From: Dactylorhiza incarnata
Lineage: Eukaryota; Streptophyta; Magnoliopsida; Asparagales; Orchidaceae
NCBI GenBank assembly: GCA_033032865.1
Contig: JAWHQI010000061.1
Location: forward strand, 434,001 to 498,000
Direction of reading: 5' to 3'
Length of the DNA stretch: 64,000 bases
Shown: piece by piece, positions 43,941 through 55,693 of the stretch
How the letters are laid out: every line of letters starts with the position of its first letter
Numbering within the stretch: the first letter of the stretch is position 1
Translations under genes and position numbers: made by a program
Notes under the pieces: generated by a model
Seen by the model: only the letters and a program-made list of their open reading frames with translations
What the model was told of the DNA's origin: nothing
Databases searched by the model: none

Positions 43941-45603
43941 AAGACAAATATATTAGTTTATTTATCTATCTTAATCGTTATGGTTTTAGTAATCACTTTG
44001 TGGCTCTCGAAAGACACTATAGCACCACCAAAAATGTGCCTTTATGGAGATGCAAATTCAAAAGACATTTTAACTCCATTCCACGCACTTGGTTCATAGA
44101 AAGATTATGCAGGTGGCTCAACTTTGGCAAGAACAAAACGGTAATGATAAAGAATTTTGGAAAAAATCAACGAAGTAGCTACAATACGAACTAAGAAACC
44201 AACTCCCACAAAGTTTATATGCTCAAAAGTGATGGGAATTACAAATTTGCATTCGGAAGAAATCTCATATTGTTGTTGCAAGACCACAAGTGCTTCTTCA
44301 CTTCTTCAGTAATGAGTGAAGATTACAAAACTTCACCAGCGTGAAGAGGGATGCATGCTATGAAATTTGAAGAGTCATTGTCATATAGGAAGGAAGAAAC
44401 AATGGTGGCCTAGAAAGAAAATGCAAATTTTAAGGAGAACACAAATAAACTATCGAGAAGAAAGATTTTTCAATTATAAGTGGACCATATAAATAAATGC
44501 TTTTTTAGTGTTCAAGGATAATTTGGGGTGCATAATGTCCTATAAAAGTGGATAATTGTGTGCCCATAAATAGTGCATGACAACCACATTAGCAAAAGCT
44601 CAACATTAACAATTGTGAGAATTACATCTGACATAACATGATGACTAGAAATGACCAGTAGGCAAAATATCATATCTAGATGGAGTATACATGCCACAAT
44701 TTCTTTTCATGCCAATTCAAGTAAATTAGAACATTCAACAAAAGATTTTTCAATTAAGGAATCAAAAGACCCTTCATTAATTCAAGGAAGATTCACAAAG
44801 TGTTATCTTACCTATATAAATATATAGTCTCATGGGAAAATAATTCAAAACCAGTCTAATGAATCCTCTCCCCTCTGACCATTTTGAAATCCCACTTGGT
44901 GTTTTGTAGTAGGAGATGTTCAGTCTATAGGTTAGAAGAAGGGGGCCTCCATTCAATAAAACATTCACTCTGATTATTGTTTCCTTGGTAGCAAATAATA
45001 CCTTTTTAACATCCTCCGAAGAAATCAGGTTTCAACACACAGTTTTAGATAAGATAGACACATTATTAAAACATGCATATGCATGTTTTTTATCCAGAGA
45101 CAAAGCTATTGCAAGGTTATGATTTATATAAAACTAACGGCTGAACACCTCATAGGAACAACCATAGGAGGTATCTAGACAGGCTATCGACAGTTAATCG
45201 ACGGCAAGAGAATTGTTCACCAACAAAAGGTCGTGGAGCAAGGTCATAGCTAGAGCATCGCTAGAAGCAAACCCCTGATATGAGGTAGATGATTGGGTAA
45301 CTGGCACCGGGAATACGAGCAGCAAATTGTAATGGCGGCATGAATTAGACAAAAAGTCATTATCGGATGGAATCCTTGGGGATGGTGATAAACATCAATA
45401 GAGTTATGTTTGGCGAAGGTTTTGTCTATCCACATCAAGAACAGAAATAACAAGATTATGGTGATCAACGCTCACGAAAAAAATGGCTTGGTTGCAAGAA
45501 GAAAGAAAAGGTACACCAACCATAAATCTAATACTTCAAACTGAATATTACATGTTATGAGCAGACTGAGAAACAACTGCTTTAAAAGGATGAAATAGCA
45601 CAC
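43941..45603. other. Intergenic DNA downstream of the desulfhydrase gene
   Basis: AT-rich, without recognisable genes or repeats. The desulfhydrase 3' untranslated region should occupy the last few hundred bases on the minus strand. Confidence 0.45.
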
Positions 45604-46971
45604 CTAGCAGGAGGAAAGCATCCTACAAGTAAAACCATCTTGAACAAGCTTGTTAATTGCATCTCTGAGCCTGTGATAGTCCCCCTCTACATTATAAACC
45701 TGATGAGAAATTCTAGCATATCCTGTAACCAGACTGCCCGAATCTTCTGCTTGCTCCTCATAATCCTTTGGAGGATTATAGTATATTGGAACCTCGACCT
45801 GAAATTCATCCCTCAAGTGAGTCCGAAGATTTAAAGCATCGTCGCTGCTCGAAACACCTAAACATCCAGGCATCCCAACCATGATCATACTGCAGCACAT
45901 CTCTGGTGGTGATCCAAGAAAAGTCCCCCATGATTCAGCCAACATCTTCCCCATCTCCACAACTTTCGCGTGATTACTTTTCCGAATTCCATCAATCCCT
46001 CCTTCAAACCTGTTTACAAAATCGACCGCTGATGGCACGACCAGCTGAGCACTATAATCTCGCGTCCCAATCCAACCGCTCTCAAGAGGAAGACCTCTTC
46101 CATAACGGTCAGAAACAACTGGATGGTGGAGATTAGCTGAAGCTGCGCACTTTCTTGAATACAAGAAGGCCACCGCCGGAGGGCAGAAGAGCCACTTATG
46201 CAGGTTGCTTGTGTAGAAGTCGGCTCCAATATCCTTCACATCAACTTCTACGTTACCAATTGCATGCGCAGCATCGACGAACACCTGGTCCACACCTTCT
46301 TCGCGGCAAATCCTAGTTAACTCCTTGACAGGGATGACGACACTGGGCATGGAGGTTATGTGATCGATAACAGCAAGCCGGACTCTGCGGCCATTGGATT
46401 TGCCTAAGGCAAGAGCATTGCGGAATTCATTGATGATATCGTCATCGGAGGAGACGGGGAAGGGGAGGTGGACCTCAATGACATGCCCGCCGGCACGAGA
46501 AACGTAGGCGTTGATGGACTTCTTCACGGAACCGTAGGCATAGTGGAGCATGACGACGGCGTCTCCCTTTGAAAAAGTTCCCTGGGAGAAGGCCCAGGAT
46601 ATTTGCTGGAGAACTATGGCGGCGGCAGTGGTGGCGTTGTCGACGAGGGAGACCTCGTCGACGTCATCGGCGTTGATGAGGTCCTTAACGAGGAGGCGCG
46701 ATCGGAGGAGGGAGGGCTGAAGGAGGTTGAAGTAGAAGTGGTCGGGCTGGCGGATGAAAAGGAGCTGCCAGTTCGACTGGGCGGCGAATACCGAGGAAGG
46801 GCAGCTGCCGAAGCTTCCGTTGTTTAGGCGAGCGACGGCGGGGTCGTGGTGGGCGAACTCCGATCGGATCTCGGCGGCGGTGATGGGAAGAAGAGAGGGC
46901 TTCGGCTTCTTAGGGGAGGGGCCGTCGGCGTGCCGGCCGTTCTCGCCGTGGTCATTGGAATTGGAATCCAT
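45604..46971 (-). CDS. LCD: L-cysteine desulfhydrase, PLP-dependent, single exon
   Basis: The 455-residue frame matches the plant L-cysteine desulfhydrase family (class V aminotransferase fold), which splits L-cysteine into hydrogen sulfide, ammonia and pyruvate. Visible motifs are SEFAHHDPAVARLNNGSFG (residues 38-55), DDVDEVSLVDNATTAAAIVL (102-121), AVIDHITSMPSVV (200-212), VFVDAAHAIG (230-239, Asp233 contacting the cofactor ring nitrogen) and SNLHKWLF (255-262, Lys259 forming the Schiff base). WIGTRDYS and GYARISHQVYN follow. The length equals the Arabidopsis relative known to me (about 454). The first 24 residues are polar and KKPKP-rich, with no clear transit peptide. GC content falls from 5' to 3'. 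No defects are seen. Confidence 0.95.
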   Translation of the reverse strand: MDSNSNDHGENGRHADGPSPKKPKPSLLPITAAEIRSEFAHHDPAVARLNNGSFGSCPSSVFAAQSNWQLLFIRQPDHFYFNLLQPSLLRSRLLVKDLINADDVDEVSLVDNATTAAAIVLQQISWAFSQGTFSKGDAVVMLHYAYGSVKKSINAYVSRAGGHVIEVHLPFPVSSDDDIINEFRNALALGKSNGRRVRLAVIDHITSMPSVVIPVKELTRICREEGVDQVFVDAAHAIGNVEVDVKDIGADFYTSNLHKWLFCPPAVAFLYSRKCAASANLHHPVVSDRYGRGLPLESGWIGTRDYSAQLVVPSAVDFVNRFEGGIDGIRKSNHAKVVEMGKMLAESWGTFLGSPPEMCCSMIMVGMPGCLGVSSSDDALNLRTHLRDEFQVEVPIYYNPPKDYEEQAEDSGSLVTGYARISHQVYNVEGDYHRLRDAINKLVQDGFTCRMLSSC

Positions 46972-47754
46972 GGAAGGATTAGAAGCGGAGGAAGAGAAAT
47001 TGGATGGAGTTCGAAGCCAAGGGTTAGGGTTGGATTTTTCCGGGGAAGACGGAGGTCGGAGCGCGGCTGTTGTCGGATTCTACCGGTCGGATTCGTGCTT
47101 TACGAAATCTTTTGTTTAAAAATAGGAGAGCTTTTGGCCTAATTTTTTACTATTATTAAAATCTAAAAGAAATTATATGATTTTATATTATAATAACGTT
47201 ACAATTTACACTATATTTATATTATTATATTAACCGCGGCAATTGTGCCGCATCCGCATGGGGAAAAATTATATAAAATTAAACGATAAGTAATTATATA
47301 AAATTATATGAATAAGTTAAGAAAAAGAGGATAGAGTAAAAAATAGTACCACCAGCAAGGCAGCAAATAGAATATTAAGCACTATCATAAAATAATATGA
47401 AAATTAACAAGAACATAATAAATATACAAAAGTGTTTATGTTACCGCATCCTATTTGACTATTTGCACCTCAAAAAAATACCTAAAATTGTTTTTGCAAA
47501 CACATAAATCATTTTAATCGCAGCCCTCCAAACGCAAATAAGAAAAGTTTTATTTAGTGCGAAGTTATAAAAATAATATGGGGTCAGTTCATTTCAACAG
47601 AATTGACATTCTGGAGTTAGCATTGAATTAGAAATCAAATTCTAAGGTTCAGCAACAAAATTTACGCGGATATTGGCTTTTATGTGAAAACTCATAGCTT
47701 TGACTTTGAACTAAAAAATCAAATTGCTAATTCTTACCTCCGCCTATGGGTTTT
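46972..47754. other. Upstream region of the desulfhydrase gene
   Basis: The first 150 bp are GC-rich leader on the minus strand. Beyond about 47130 it is AT-rich. I see nothing else that I can name. Confidence 0.5.
47115..47125 (-). promoter_or_regulatory. Candidate TATA-like element of the desulfhydrase gene
   Basis: CTATTTTTAAA on the minus strand, about 150 bp upstream of the start codon, at the boundary of GC-rich leader and AT-rich DNA. Weak match. Confidence 0.25.
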
Positions 47755-48595
47755 CCGCATAATCGAGTGTTTTCGCCAGAGTTTTTCCGCGTGTGCGTGC
47801 ATTTCCTTGCAGGGCGTGTGTTTTTCGGTCCGGCGCGTATTTTTCGGTCGGGAGCGCGTTTTTCTGCCGGGAGTTCGGCGGGCGTTTTTTCGCATGGAGC
47901 GCGATTTTTTGATCGGGCGCGCGTTTTTCACCTGTGCACGTATTTTTCGCCCGGATGCGTGTTTTTCGGTCGGCTGGGTGGTTTTTGGCCGGCCGGGCAT
48001 TTTTTGCACGGACGCTCATTTTTCGCCATAGCACGCGTTTTTCGCCCGATAGCTTATTTTTTAGCCGGGCGTGCGTTTTTCTACCCGGGCGCCCGTTTCT
48101 TTGACAAGGGCGAATGATTTTCGGTCACGTGCGCGTTTTTCCGCTTGGGAGCGCATTTTTCGATCAGGCGCACATTTTTCTGGCCGGGCGCGAGATTTTC
48201 GCTTGGGCACCCATTTTTCGTGCGGACGCACGTTTTTCTGCCGGGCGTTCATTTTTTCGCCCGGGAGCGCGAATTTTTGCTCGGGCGCACATTTTTACCT
48301 GTGCACGTATTTTTCGCCCGTGCGCTCATTTTTCGCCCGAGCACGTTTTTCGGCCGGGTGCGCGTTTTTTCACCGGGGCGAACGTTTTTTCGGCCGGACG
48401 CGCGTTTTTCGGCCGAGTGCGCATTTCCCCCCGAGCGTGCATTATGCACACCTGATCGAATAACACGTGATCAGGCGAAAAACACGGTCTTGGGCCAAAA
48501 ATGCACACCCTGGCGAAAAATACGTGTCTTGGAGAAAAATGCGCGCACCCGGGCAAAATAATCGTGCTTGGGCGAAAAATGCGCGTCTTAAAACA
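47755..48595. repeat. 19-bp CpG-rich array with an inverted tail
   Basis: About 34 plus-oriented units of RTTTTTCGCCCGGGCGNNC type (variant GTTTTTCGGCCGGGCGCGC) run to about 48440. Then CCTGATC...GATCAGG forms an inverted joint, and about six to eight units continue in reverse orientation (GGGCGAAAAATGCGCGTC) to 48595. It shares its unit with 34375-35096. I found no terminal inverted repeats like those of 34144-35335. Open frames are repeat artefacts. Confidence 0.9.
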
Positions 48596-49255
48596 TGATG
48601 CGTTCGGCGCTGACACCTATTTTGAGTTTTATAAAAAATATTGGCTCCATCGCCATCCTCGCGGAATCATATCACATAATGAGTGAACCCAACACACTAA
48701 ATAGGTAGCTAGTCTATGCATTTCAAAAATCAGTCCGGATTAATGAAATTATTAGTCAAACATTTATAATTAAGGATGAATTATTGCTCTATTCATGATA
48801 TCATTCAACTTAATTGACATTGTGGAATTGATTTTTCGACTAAAACTAATATCAATAGGAATTAGCTTTGTACAGAATTCCAATTATGTTGTTCGGCTGT
48901 AAGATTGAATTCAATTAACATAATTCGAATTATAACATAAAAGTTGTTCGGCAGAATAGAACTAGTTATTATGTCAATACAGGGGAAAAGCATATGAAAT
49001 TGTGTATTGAACATTGTCATAGCATCATCGCTGGATCTCTAAAATACTATGCTTACTTATATAATTACTTGCTTGTTGTCCTTTATTATATATATATATG
49101 CTTCAGCTATTGTGCTAACATTATTTGTAATTTTTCTGCACTCAAAAGGTTAAATTGTGGTGAGTGAAATATTTAGTCGATTTTGACTAACTCATTTACT
49201 ACCTTTTAAAAGATGACGGAAACGGGCAGGATTTAGAGCGGGTATATGATTACTC
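48596..49255 (+). other. AT-rich DNA, possibly a decayed chromovirus LTR
   Basis: Near 49135-49210 the order CTGCACTCAAAAGGTTAAAT, TTTAGTC, GACTAA resembles the same stretch in the Tekay LTR (14868-14920) and in the solo LTR (5750-5805). The Copia element at 49256 interrupts it; the flank resumes at 56524. Confidence 0.4.
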
Positions 49256-50080
49256 TGTTAGATTATCTAATAGATTCAACCCGCGAGAGTCCAATAGGGT
49301 GATTAGTATAAAGAGGTGACTCGTTAGGCTCAAGTGTGACGAGCGGTGTAACCAGATCTGCGTTTAGTCAAAATCCTCTAGATGGGAGGATAGACGGCCC
49401 AGATCGTTCAGGGCTAATTTTGAGGCCCTGGATTTGGGGTTTATATAAGGCGAGTTAAAACCCATCTCATGTTAACTCATTCGGTTCTCTCCCCAAAAAT
49501 CCGGAAGCCGCAAAAGCTCGCGATTTAGGGTTTGGAAAGGGCGATCTCCCGTGCGTCGTTCGTCCCTCTCGCGACAGCAGCAAGGTCGCCGCCCTCTCCT
49601 CCTCGCGGTTCTAGGGATCGAAGAGCAGAGGCGTTTCTTCCCGCAGGAGCCGCACGCCTCTTCTCCCTCCGGCGTTTTCCAGGGCTCCTCCTCCCTCTCC
49701 GACGTTGTCGCTCGACGGGAGTTTGCCGATCTCCAGTTTCGCCGCCTTAGGGTTCGTCGACCTCCAAGTTTCCGTCTGCGGCTATTTCGGCGCCTCCCTT
49801 CTCAGGAATCGCACATCGCGACTCCCTTCAGGCGGCGCTCCCGCGTTTTCTAGGCGACTCCCTCCTGCAGCTCTCCGGCAGACGTTCCCGCAGGATCTCC
49901 GGCAACGGAACTTAAGCCTCCCTCTGCTCGATTCAGAAGTCGGGGCATTCCCGTTTACTGTGCCTCCAGCGATCACCGATCTCACCCGGTCCAATGGCCG
50001 GAGGTACATTTCTGCTCCTCTATGCGTGATCCTTTATGTTTCCGCTGCGCTCTAGGATGCCCTAGAATTAAGTTCTATCA
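49256..50080 (+). repeat. 5' LTR of the 49-kb Copia element
   Basis: It starts TGTTAGATTATC and ends AGTTCTATCA. A TATA box (TATATAA, 49442-49448) is followed by a GC-rich transcribed part. Open frames in the GC-rich part recur in the 3' LTR and have no domain. Confidence 0.95.
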
Positions 50081-50082
50081 TT

Positions 50083-50094
50083 TGGTATCAGAGC
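50083..50094 (+). other. Primer-binding site, initiator Met tRNA type
   Basis: TGGTATCAGAGC two bases after the 5' LTR. The following 1.0 kb up to 51133 is leader without recognisable coding sequence, with three similar AAAATT.TGTGAAGATTTC blocks at 50120-50250. Confidence 0.92.
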
Positions 50095-51133
50095 CTCCGT
50101 ATAGAGGTCAAAAAATTGCGGTTTTGAAAAGATTCTGTGAAGATTTCATCCTAAAAAATTTTCCTTTATGCTATTTTTCAAAATCATGCGAAGATTTCTT
50201 CCCAAAAAATTGTTATTTTTGATGTTTTCAAAAAATTCTGTGGAGATTTCTTCCAAAATACGTGTTGCTTTCGTGTTGGATGCTCGTTTTGTTATGTGTT
50301 CAGGGACTGTCGTGGTTGTCTATTGCCGGTTGTTCAGTGATGGTGTAATATTTTTTCAAGGCCATGTAATTATTATTTAGTTTCTTACCTGGAATGTAAT
50401 GTAACGGCAATAGGACAACCCCGCTTTCCTGACCCGAATCCGATATCCATGACCACCTTCTGGAGGGGATCAAGCGCTTCAAATCCGGTGATCTTTGGAG
50501 CTCTCCGATGCGGTGATGGAGGAACATATAAAAACGTCCAAGTACTGGCGGTGGAATCCTAGAACATATGAAGATTTTCAGTTGAAGGCGTCTATGGAAA
50601 TCGGATTCGGGTCATTCTTCTCTTGTGAGCTCCAACAAATTTCAGTTTATTTGCATAAAATTAGAATACAGGTTTATCGTGATTATCAGGAGTAGCCAAA
50701 GCATCCTGATGAGCATGGTAATCGTGATTGTTCAGGGAACACATCGTGGGGTGCGTTCTTACAGTCACAAAGATCTAATTTTTGCACGTTGCAATTAATT
50801 TCCAAGGTTGCTAAAAATTGCTCGGCCCCACAGGGAAGTAGTTGTTAACAACAAATGATTTAAAATTGGTATATAGTAGTAAGAGTGTACCCCGATTAAT
50901 GGGCCTCAATGCCCACAGGTACGAGTTCTCGTTGCTCGTGATACATTGTCTTACTAGCTATATAAATAAAGAACATTAATAAAAAACCTATGCGATAGTG
51001 GTCTTTGCCCACAAGGAGACTGGTTTTTTATTATTAACAATTAATATGAGTTAATTGTTAAAACAAAGTTTTTGTGCCACTTTGCGTAATTTAAAATATT
51101 ACTTATATCGTTGCTTTTAAATAAATAGTAAGC

Positions 51134-51927
51134 GTGTATTTTTACTATTTTCTTGCAGTTTTTAATACAGTAATCGACCCAACACAATTCATCCCCACTC
51201 TCTCGGGTGATAATTATAAAATATGGAAAGATAAGGTGCTTCTAGCTTTAGGGTGTATGGACCTTGATTTGGCACTCCGCGTGGATGAGCCCGCTCTCCC
51301 CACGGCGGAGAGCACACCAGCTGACCGTACCTTATACGAGCGATGGGAGAGATCCAATCGTCTCAGTATAATGATGATCAAGACCCACGTCAGTCAGAGC
51401 ATTAGGGGATCTATCCCCGAGTGCAAAACTGCTAAAGAACTGATGGGGGCCATTGACGAACAGTTCGTCAGCTCGGATAAAGCCCAGGCCAGCACCCTAA
51501 TGGCAAAGCTCTGTTCCATGAAGCTCAAAGGGACAGAAAGCGTACGAGGACATATAATGGAGATGAGAGACATAACTGCTCAGCTGAAGACCTTGGACGT
51601 TGACTTTTCGGAGTCATTTTTAGTCCACTTTATCTTGACTTCATTACCTGCCGACTACACTGCCTTCAAGGTGTCTTACATGACACATAAGGAAAAATGG
51701 TCAGTGAACGAGCTGTTGAACATGTGTGTTCAAGAGCAAGGCAGGCTGAAGCAAGAAAAGTTGGAATCTGTGAATTTTGTGCATCACAAGAAAGGTCAAT
51801 CAAGCAAGTCCAAGGGTGACCCAAAGGGCAAAGTCAAGGCGATAGCTGTTCTATCAAGAAACCGGATAACATAAAGCTACCAACTTGTTTCTTCTGCCAC
51901 AAGAAGGGTCACATGAAAAAGGATTGC
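51134..51927 (+). pseudogene. Copia gag with zinc knuckle, frameshifted
   Basis: The capsid reads FIPTLSGDNYKIWKDKVLLA, YERWERSNRLSIMMIKTHV, AKELMGAIDEQF, LMAKLCSMKLKG, VHFILTSLPADYTAFKVSY and WSVNELLNMCVQEQGRL, the UBN2-type gag of Copia elements. A shift near 51850 ends the frame at 51874. In the next frame the zinc knuckle CFFCHKKGHMKKDC follows at about 51886-51927. The true start may lie slightly upstream of 51134 or at a later codon; the conserved part begins near 51170. Confidence 0.9.
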
Positions 51928-54900
51928 AACAAGTATAAGACTTGGCGCGCAAAGCATGAAGGTACGACGTCATTAGTGTGTTATGAATCAAATTTTGTTA
52001 ATTAACATAATTTTCATAACGCGTGGTGGATTGATTCAGGCTTTACAATCCATGTTTCTACTGTCATGCAGGGGTTTCAAACTCTAAGGAAACCAAGTGA
52101 TGGGGAACTATGCGTTTATTCAGGGAACAAGATGTCGTCTTCTGTTGAAGGTGTGGGGACATACAGGCTCGTCCTTCAGACCGGATACATTTTGGACTTA
52201 GAGAAGACCTTCTTTATTCCTAGCTTTTCTAAGAATTTAGTATCTGTATCAAGACTATCGCCTAAGGGCTTTGATTTTCAGTTTAAGAACTCTATTTTTC
52301 TGATTATTAAAGATGCAGTAACTATTGGATCTGGCAAATTAACTGATGGTTTATATAGTCTTGATTTAGATTTAAATTATATGCAGTCATTCACCACAGT
52401 GCATGACAACAGTAATAAGCACAGTGTGAAAAACATCAATTCATCTAGCTTATGGCATAGGAGATTAGGTCATATCTCCATAGAGCGCCTTAAAAGATTA
52501 GTGAAGGAAGGTGTCATTCCGACACTGGATTTCACTGATTTTGGGACTTGCATACCATGCATAAAGGGAAAGCATACTAGCAAGTCCACTAAAGGAGCTA
52601 GAAGAAGTGATGCAAAATTAATGATAATTCACACTGACATTTGTGGACCATTCAACACTCTTTGCCTAAATGATCAAAAGTATTTTATTACTTTTATTGA
52701 CGATTTTACAAGATACATGTATCTGTACCTTCTGAATGACAAATCAGAAGCACTTGATGCTTTCAAAGTCTATAAGGCAGAGGTAGAGAAACAATCTGGT
52801 TTGAGTATCAAAATTATAAGATCTGATAGGGTGGCGAATATTATGGTAGGTTCACAGATGGATGCCAAAGACCAGGTCCATTCGCTAGATTTCTTCAGGA
52901 ACACGGAATCATAGCTCAGTATACGACTCCTGGCACACCACAACAAAATGGTGTAGCCGAAAGAAGGAATCGAACTTTAATGGATATGGTAAGGAGCATG
53001 ACAAGTGTCTCATCTCTCCCTCCTAACATGTGGAGTGAAGCTCTAAAAACGGCCGTGTACGTCTTGAACCGGGTCCCATCCAAATCTGTTCCTAAAACAC
53101 CCTTTGAGTTATGGAATGGATGGAAACCCAGTTTGAATCATGTACACATATGGGGCTGTCAAGTAGAGGTTCGGGTGTACAACCCACATGAAAAGAAGCT
53201 AGACCCAAGGACAATCAGTGGTTTTTTCATTGGCTATGCAGAAAAGTCCAAGGGTTATCGCTTTTATTGTCCCTCTCACACATTAAGAATAGTTGAAGCA
53301 AGAAATGCCAAATTTTTGGAGGAATTTAATACTGGTGAGAGTAGTTCTCATAAAGTTGTGATAGAAGAGGTACATGAGACTGCACCTTCAGGTAGTGGTG
53401 TTGAACCTGGTGGACTCATACCTGCTGTGGCTCAACATCTACCTATTCGGATCCCAACTTATGAAGGAGTGATCTATGATCCTCCTATCCAGAGCTCTCA
53501 TGAAGATGTGGTTAGTGAAGCAGTCATTCAGGAACCACTACAAGTGGAGACTGCACCACAACCACTTGATCAATCAGATTTAAGAAGATCTTCAAGAGTC
53601 AAAAGGTCGGCTATTCCTTCTGATTATGTTGTATACTTACAAGAGACAGACTACACGTCTGGACTCAATCAAGACCCCATTACTTTTTCAGAGGTCGTGA
53701 GCCGTACAGATTCTGAAAAATGGTATAAAGCTATGAAGGATGAATTAAACTCAATGGCAAATAATCAAGTATGGGATCTAGTAGAATTACCAGAAGGTTT
53801 TCGTATTGTAGGTTCCAAATGGGTCTACAAGACTAAAGTGGATGCATCTGGTAATATCGAACGATATAAGGCAAGACTTGTTGCCAAAGGTTTCCTTCAA
53901 AAGGAGGGCATTGATTATCATGATACCTTCTCTCCGGTCTCTAAGAAGGATTCATTAAGGATTATCATGGCCCTTGTAGCCCATTTTAATTTGGAGCTAC
54001 ATCAAATGGATGTCAAAACGGCATTCTTAAATGGGGAAATTGAAGAAGAAGTATATATGAAGCAGGCTGAAGGATTCATTTCAGAGAAAGGACACAACCT
54101 CGTATGCAAATTAAAGAAATCAATATATGGACAAAAACAAGCCTCACGACAATGGTATATAAAGTTCCATAATGTCATTATCTCATTTGGTTTCGAGGAA
54201 AACATTGTGGATCAATGTATATACATCAAGGTGTGTGGGAGCCGATTCATGCTACTAGTCTTGTACGTTGATGATATTTTGCTTGCGAGTAACAACTTGG
54301 GAATGATAAGAGAAACTAAACAATTTCTCTCTAAAAATTTTGACATGAAAGACTTAGGGGAGACTTCCTATGTGATAGGAATTGAGATACATAGAGATAG
54401 ATCTAAAAGGATCTTGGGGTTGTCTCAGAAGGCCTATGTCAACAAAATTTTGGAAAGATTTAATATGAGAAATTGTTCTAGTTCTATAGCTCCCATAGTA
54501 AAGGGTGACAAATTTAGTTTGTCACAATGTCCTAAAAATTCTCTGGAGTTGGAGTCCATGAAGAATATTCCATATGCATCTGCGGTTGACAGTTTGGTCT
54601 ATCTAGATGTTTGCACTAGACCGGACATTGCATTCGTGGTAGGGATGTTGGGTAGATATCAAAGTAATCCTGGGATAGAGCACTGGACATCAGTCAAGAA
54701 AGTATTGCGCTATCTCCAGGGGACGAAAGATTGCATGCTTACATATAGAGAATCTGACAATCTGGACCTGGTCGGATACACAGATGCAGACTTTGCAGGC
54801 TGCCAAGACTCGAGGAAATCCACATCGGGCTACATCTTCATGTTGGCCGGTGGTGCAGTGGCATGGAAGAGTGTCAAACAGACTCTCATCGCATCCTCGA

Positions 54901-55250
54901 CTATGGAGGCAGAGTTCATTGCATGTTATGAAGCAACAAAATAAGCATTGTGGTTGAGGAATTTCTCCTCAGGGCTTAGGGTGATGGATACAGCTCCTAA
55001 GCCCATGAAGCTTCTATGTGATAATGCTGCAGCAGTGTTCTTTGCAAAGAACAATAAAAGTGGGAGCCGCAGCAAGCACATTGATATAAAGTTTTTGGTG
55101 GTTAGAGAGAACGTGCAGGAGGGTAAAATCGTCATCGAGCATATAGGCACACTGCTTATGGTAGCAGATCCCATGACTAAAGGGCTCCCACCTAAGTTAT
55201 ACAAAATTCATGTAGACAGAATGGGACTTGTGAGCTCGTTTGATATTTAA
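51928..55250 (+). pseudogene. Copia pol: protease, integrase, RT, RNase H
   Basis: After a stop near 52003, WWIDSGFTIHVS is the protease active site. The pre-integrase WHRRLGHIS...CIPCIKGKH motif and IIHTDICGPF, YFITFIDDFTRYMYLYLL follow. One G is missing near 52830, just after the second catalytic Asp; the frame then continues to TPGTPQQNGVAERRNRTL and HIWGCQVEVRVY. RT has KWYKAMKDELNSM, QMDVKTAFLNGE and LYVDDILLASN. RNase H has GYTDADFAGCQDSRKS. A TAA at 54942-54944 precedes ALWLRNF; the frame then runs to 55250 through SKHIDIKF. Remaining residues look intact. Confidence 0.92.
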
Positions 55251-55693
55251 AGTAGTCATGACATTAAATGTTGTCCTCCTGTTGTTGATTAATGCAGTAT
55301 TTCAGTTTATTATCTCTTATGCGCATATTAAAGTATTATCAGAGATTCTATATTGCATTAAAGAGTGGGAGCGTCCACTCATAAAGAATTAATGTCGCTT
55401 AAAGCACTTGATAGGGCTTAACAACTACATTGTGATTGCGGAAGGGAAGTACCTACTATTAAGGTACAACCGCTGCAGTTCATGTGGTAGTGATGTCCTA
55501 TGCAGGTATAAAGCCGTCACGTAAAGTTTTGGGTCAAGAGTCACTGTTACTTTGTTATTATGTATGGCCATACAAAAAGATTTTCTTTTGTTCACTATCA
55601 CCCTATGAGTCTAGTGTTCTTTTACTATTATAGAACAAAATAATTATTTTCAAATAATAAGGGGATTTTCACGCGTTGAATCTAGTGGGAGAA

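Noticed and set aside
47684..48561. Open frames of 90-140 codons over the 47.8-kb array
   Set aside because: Same reason: repeat-driven, overlapping in many frames, no domain.
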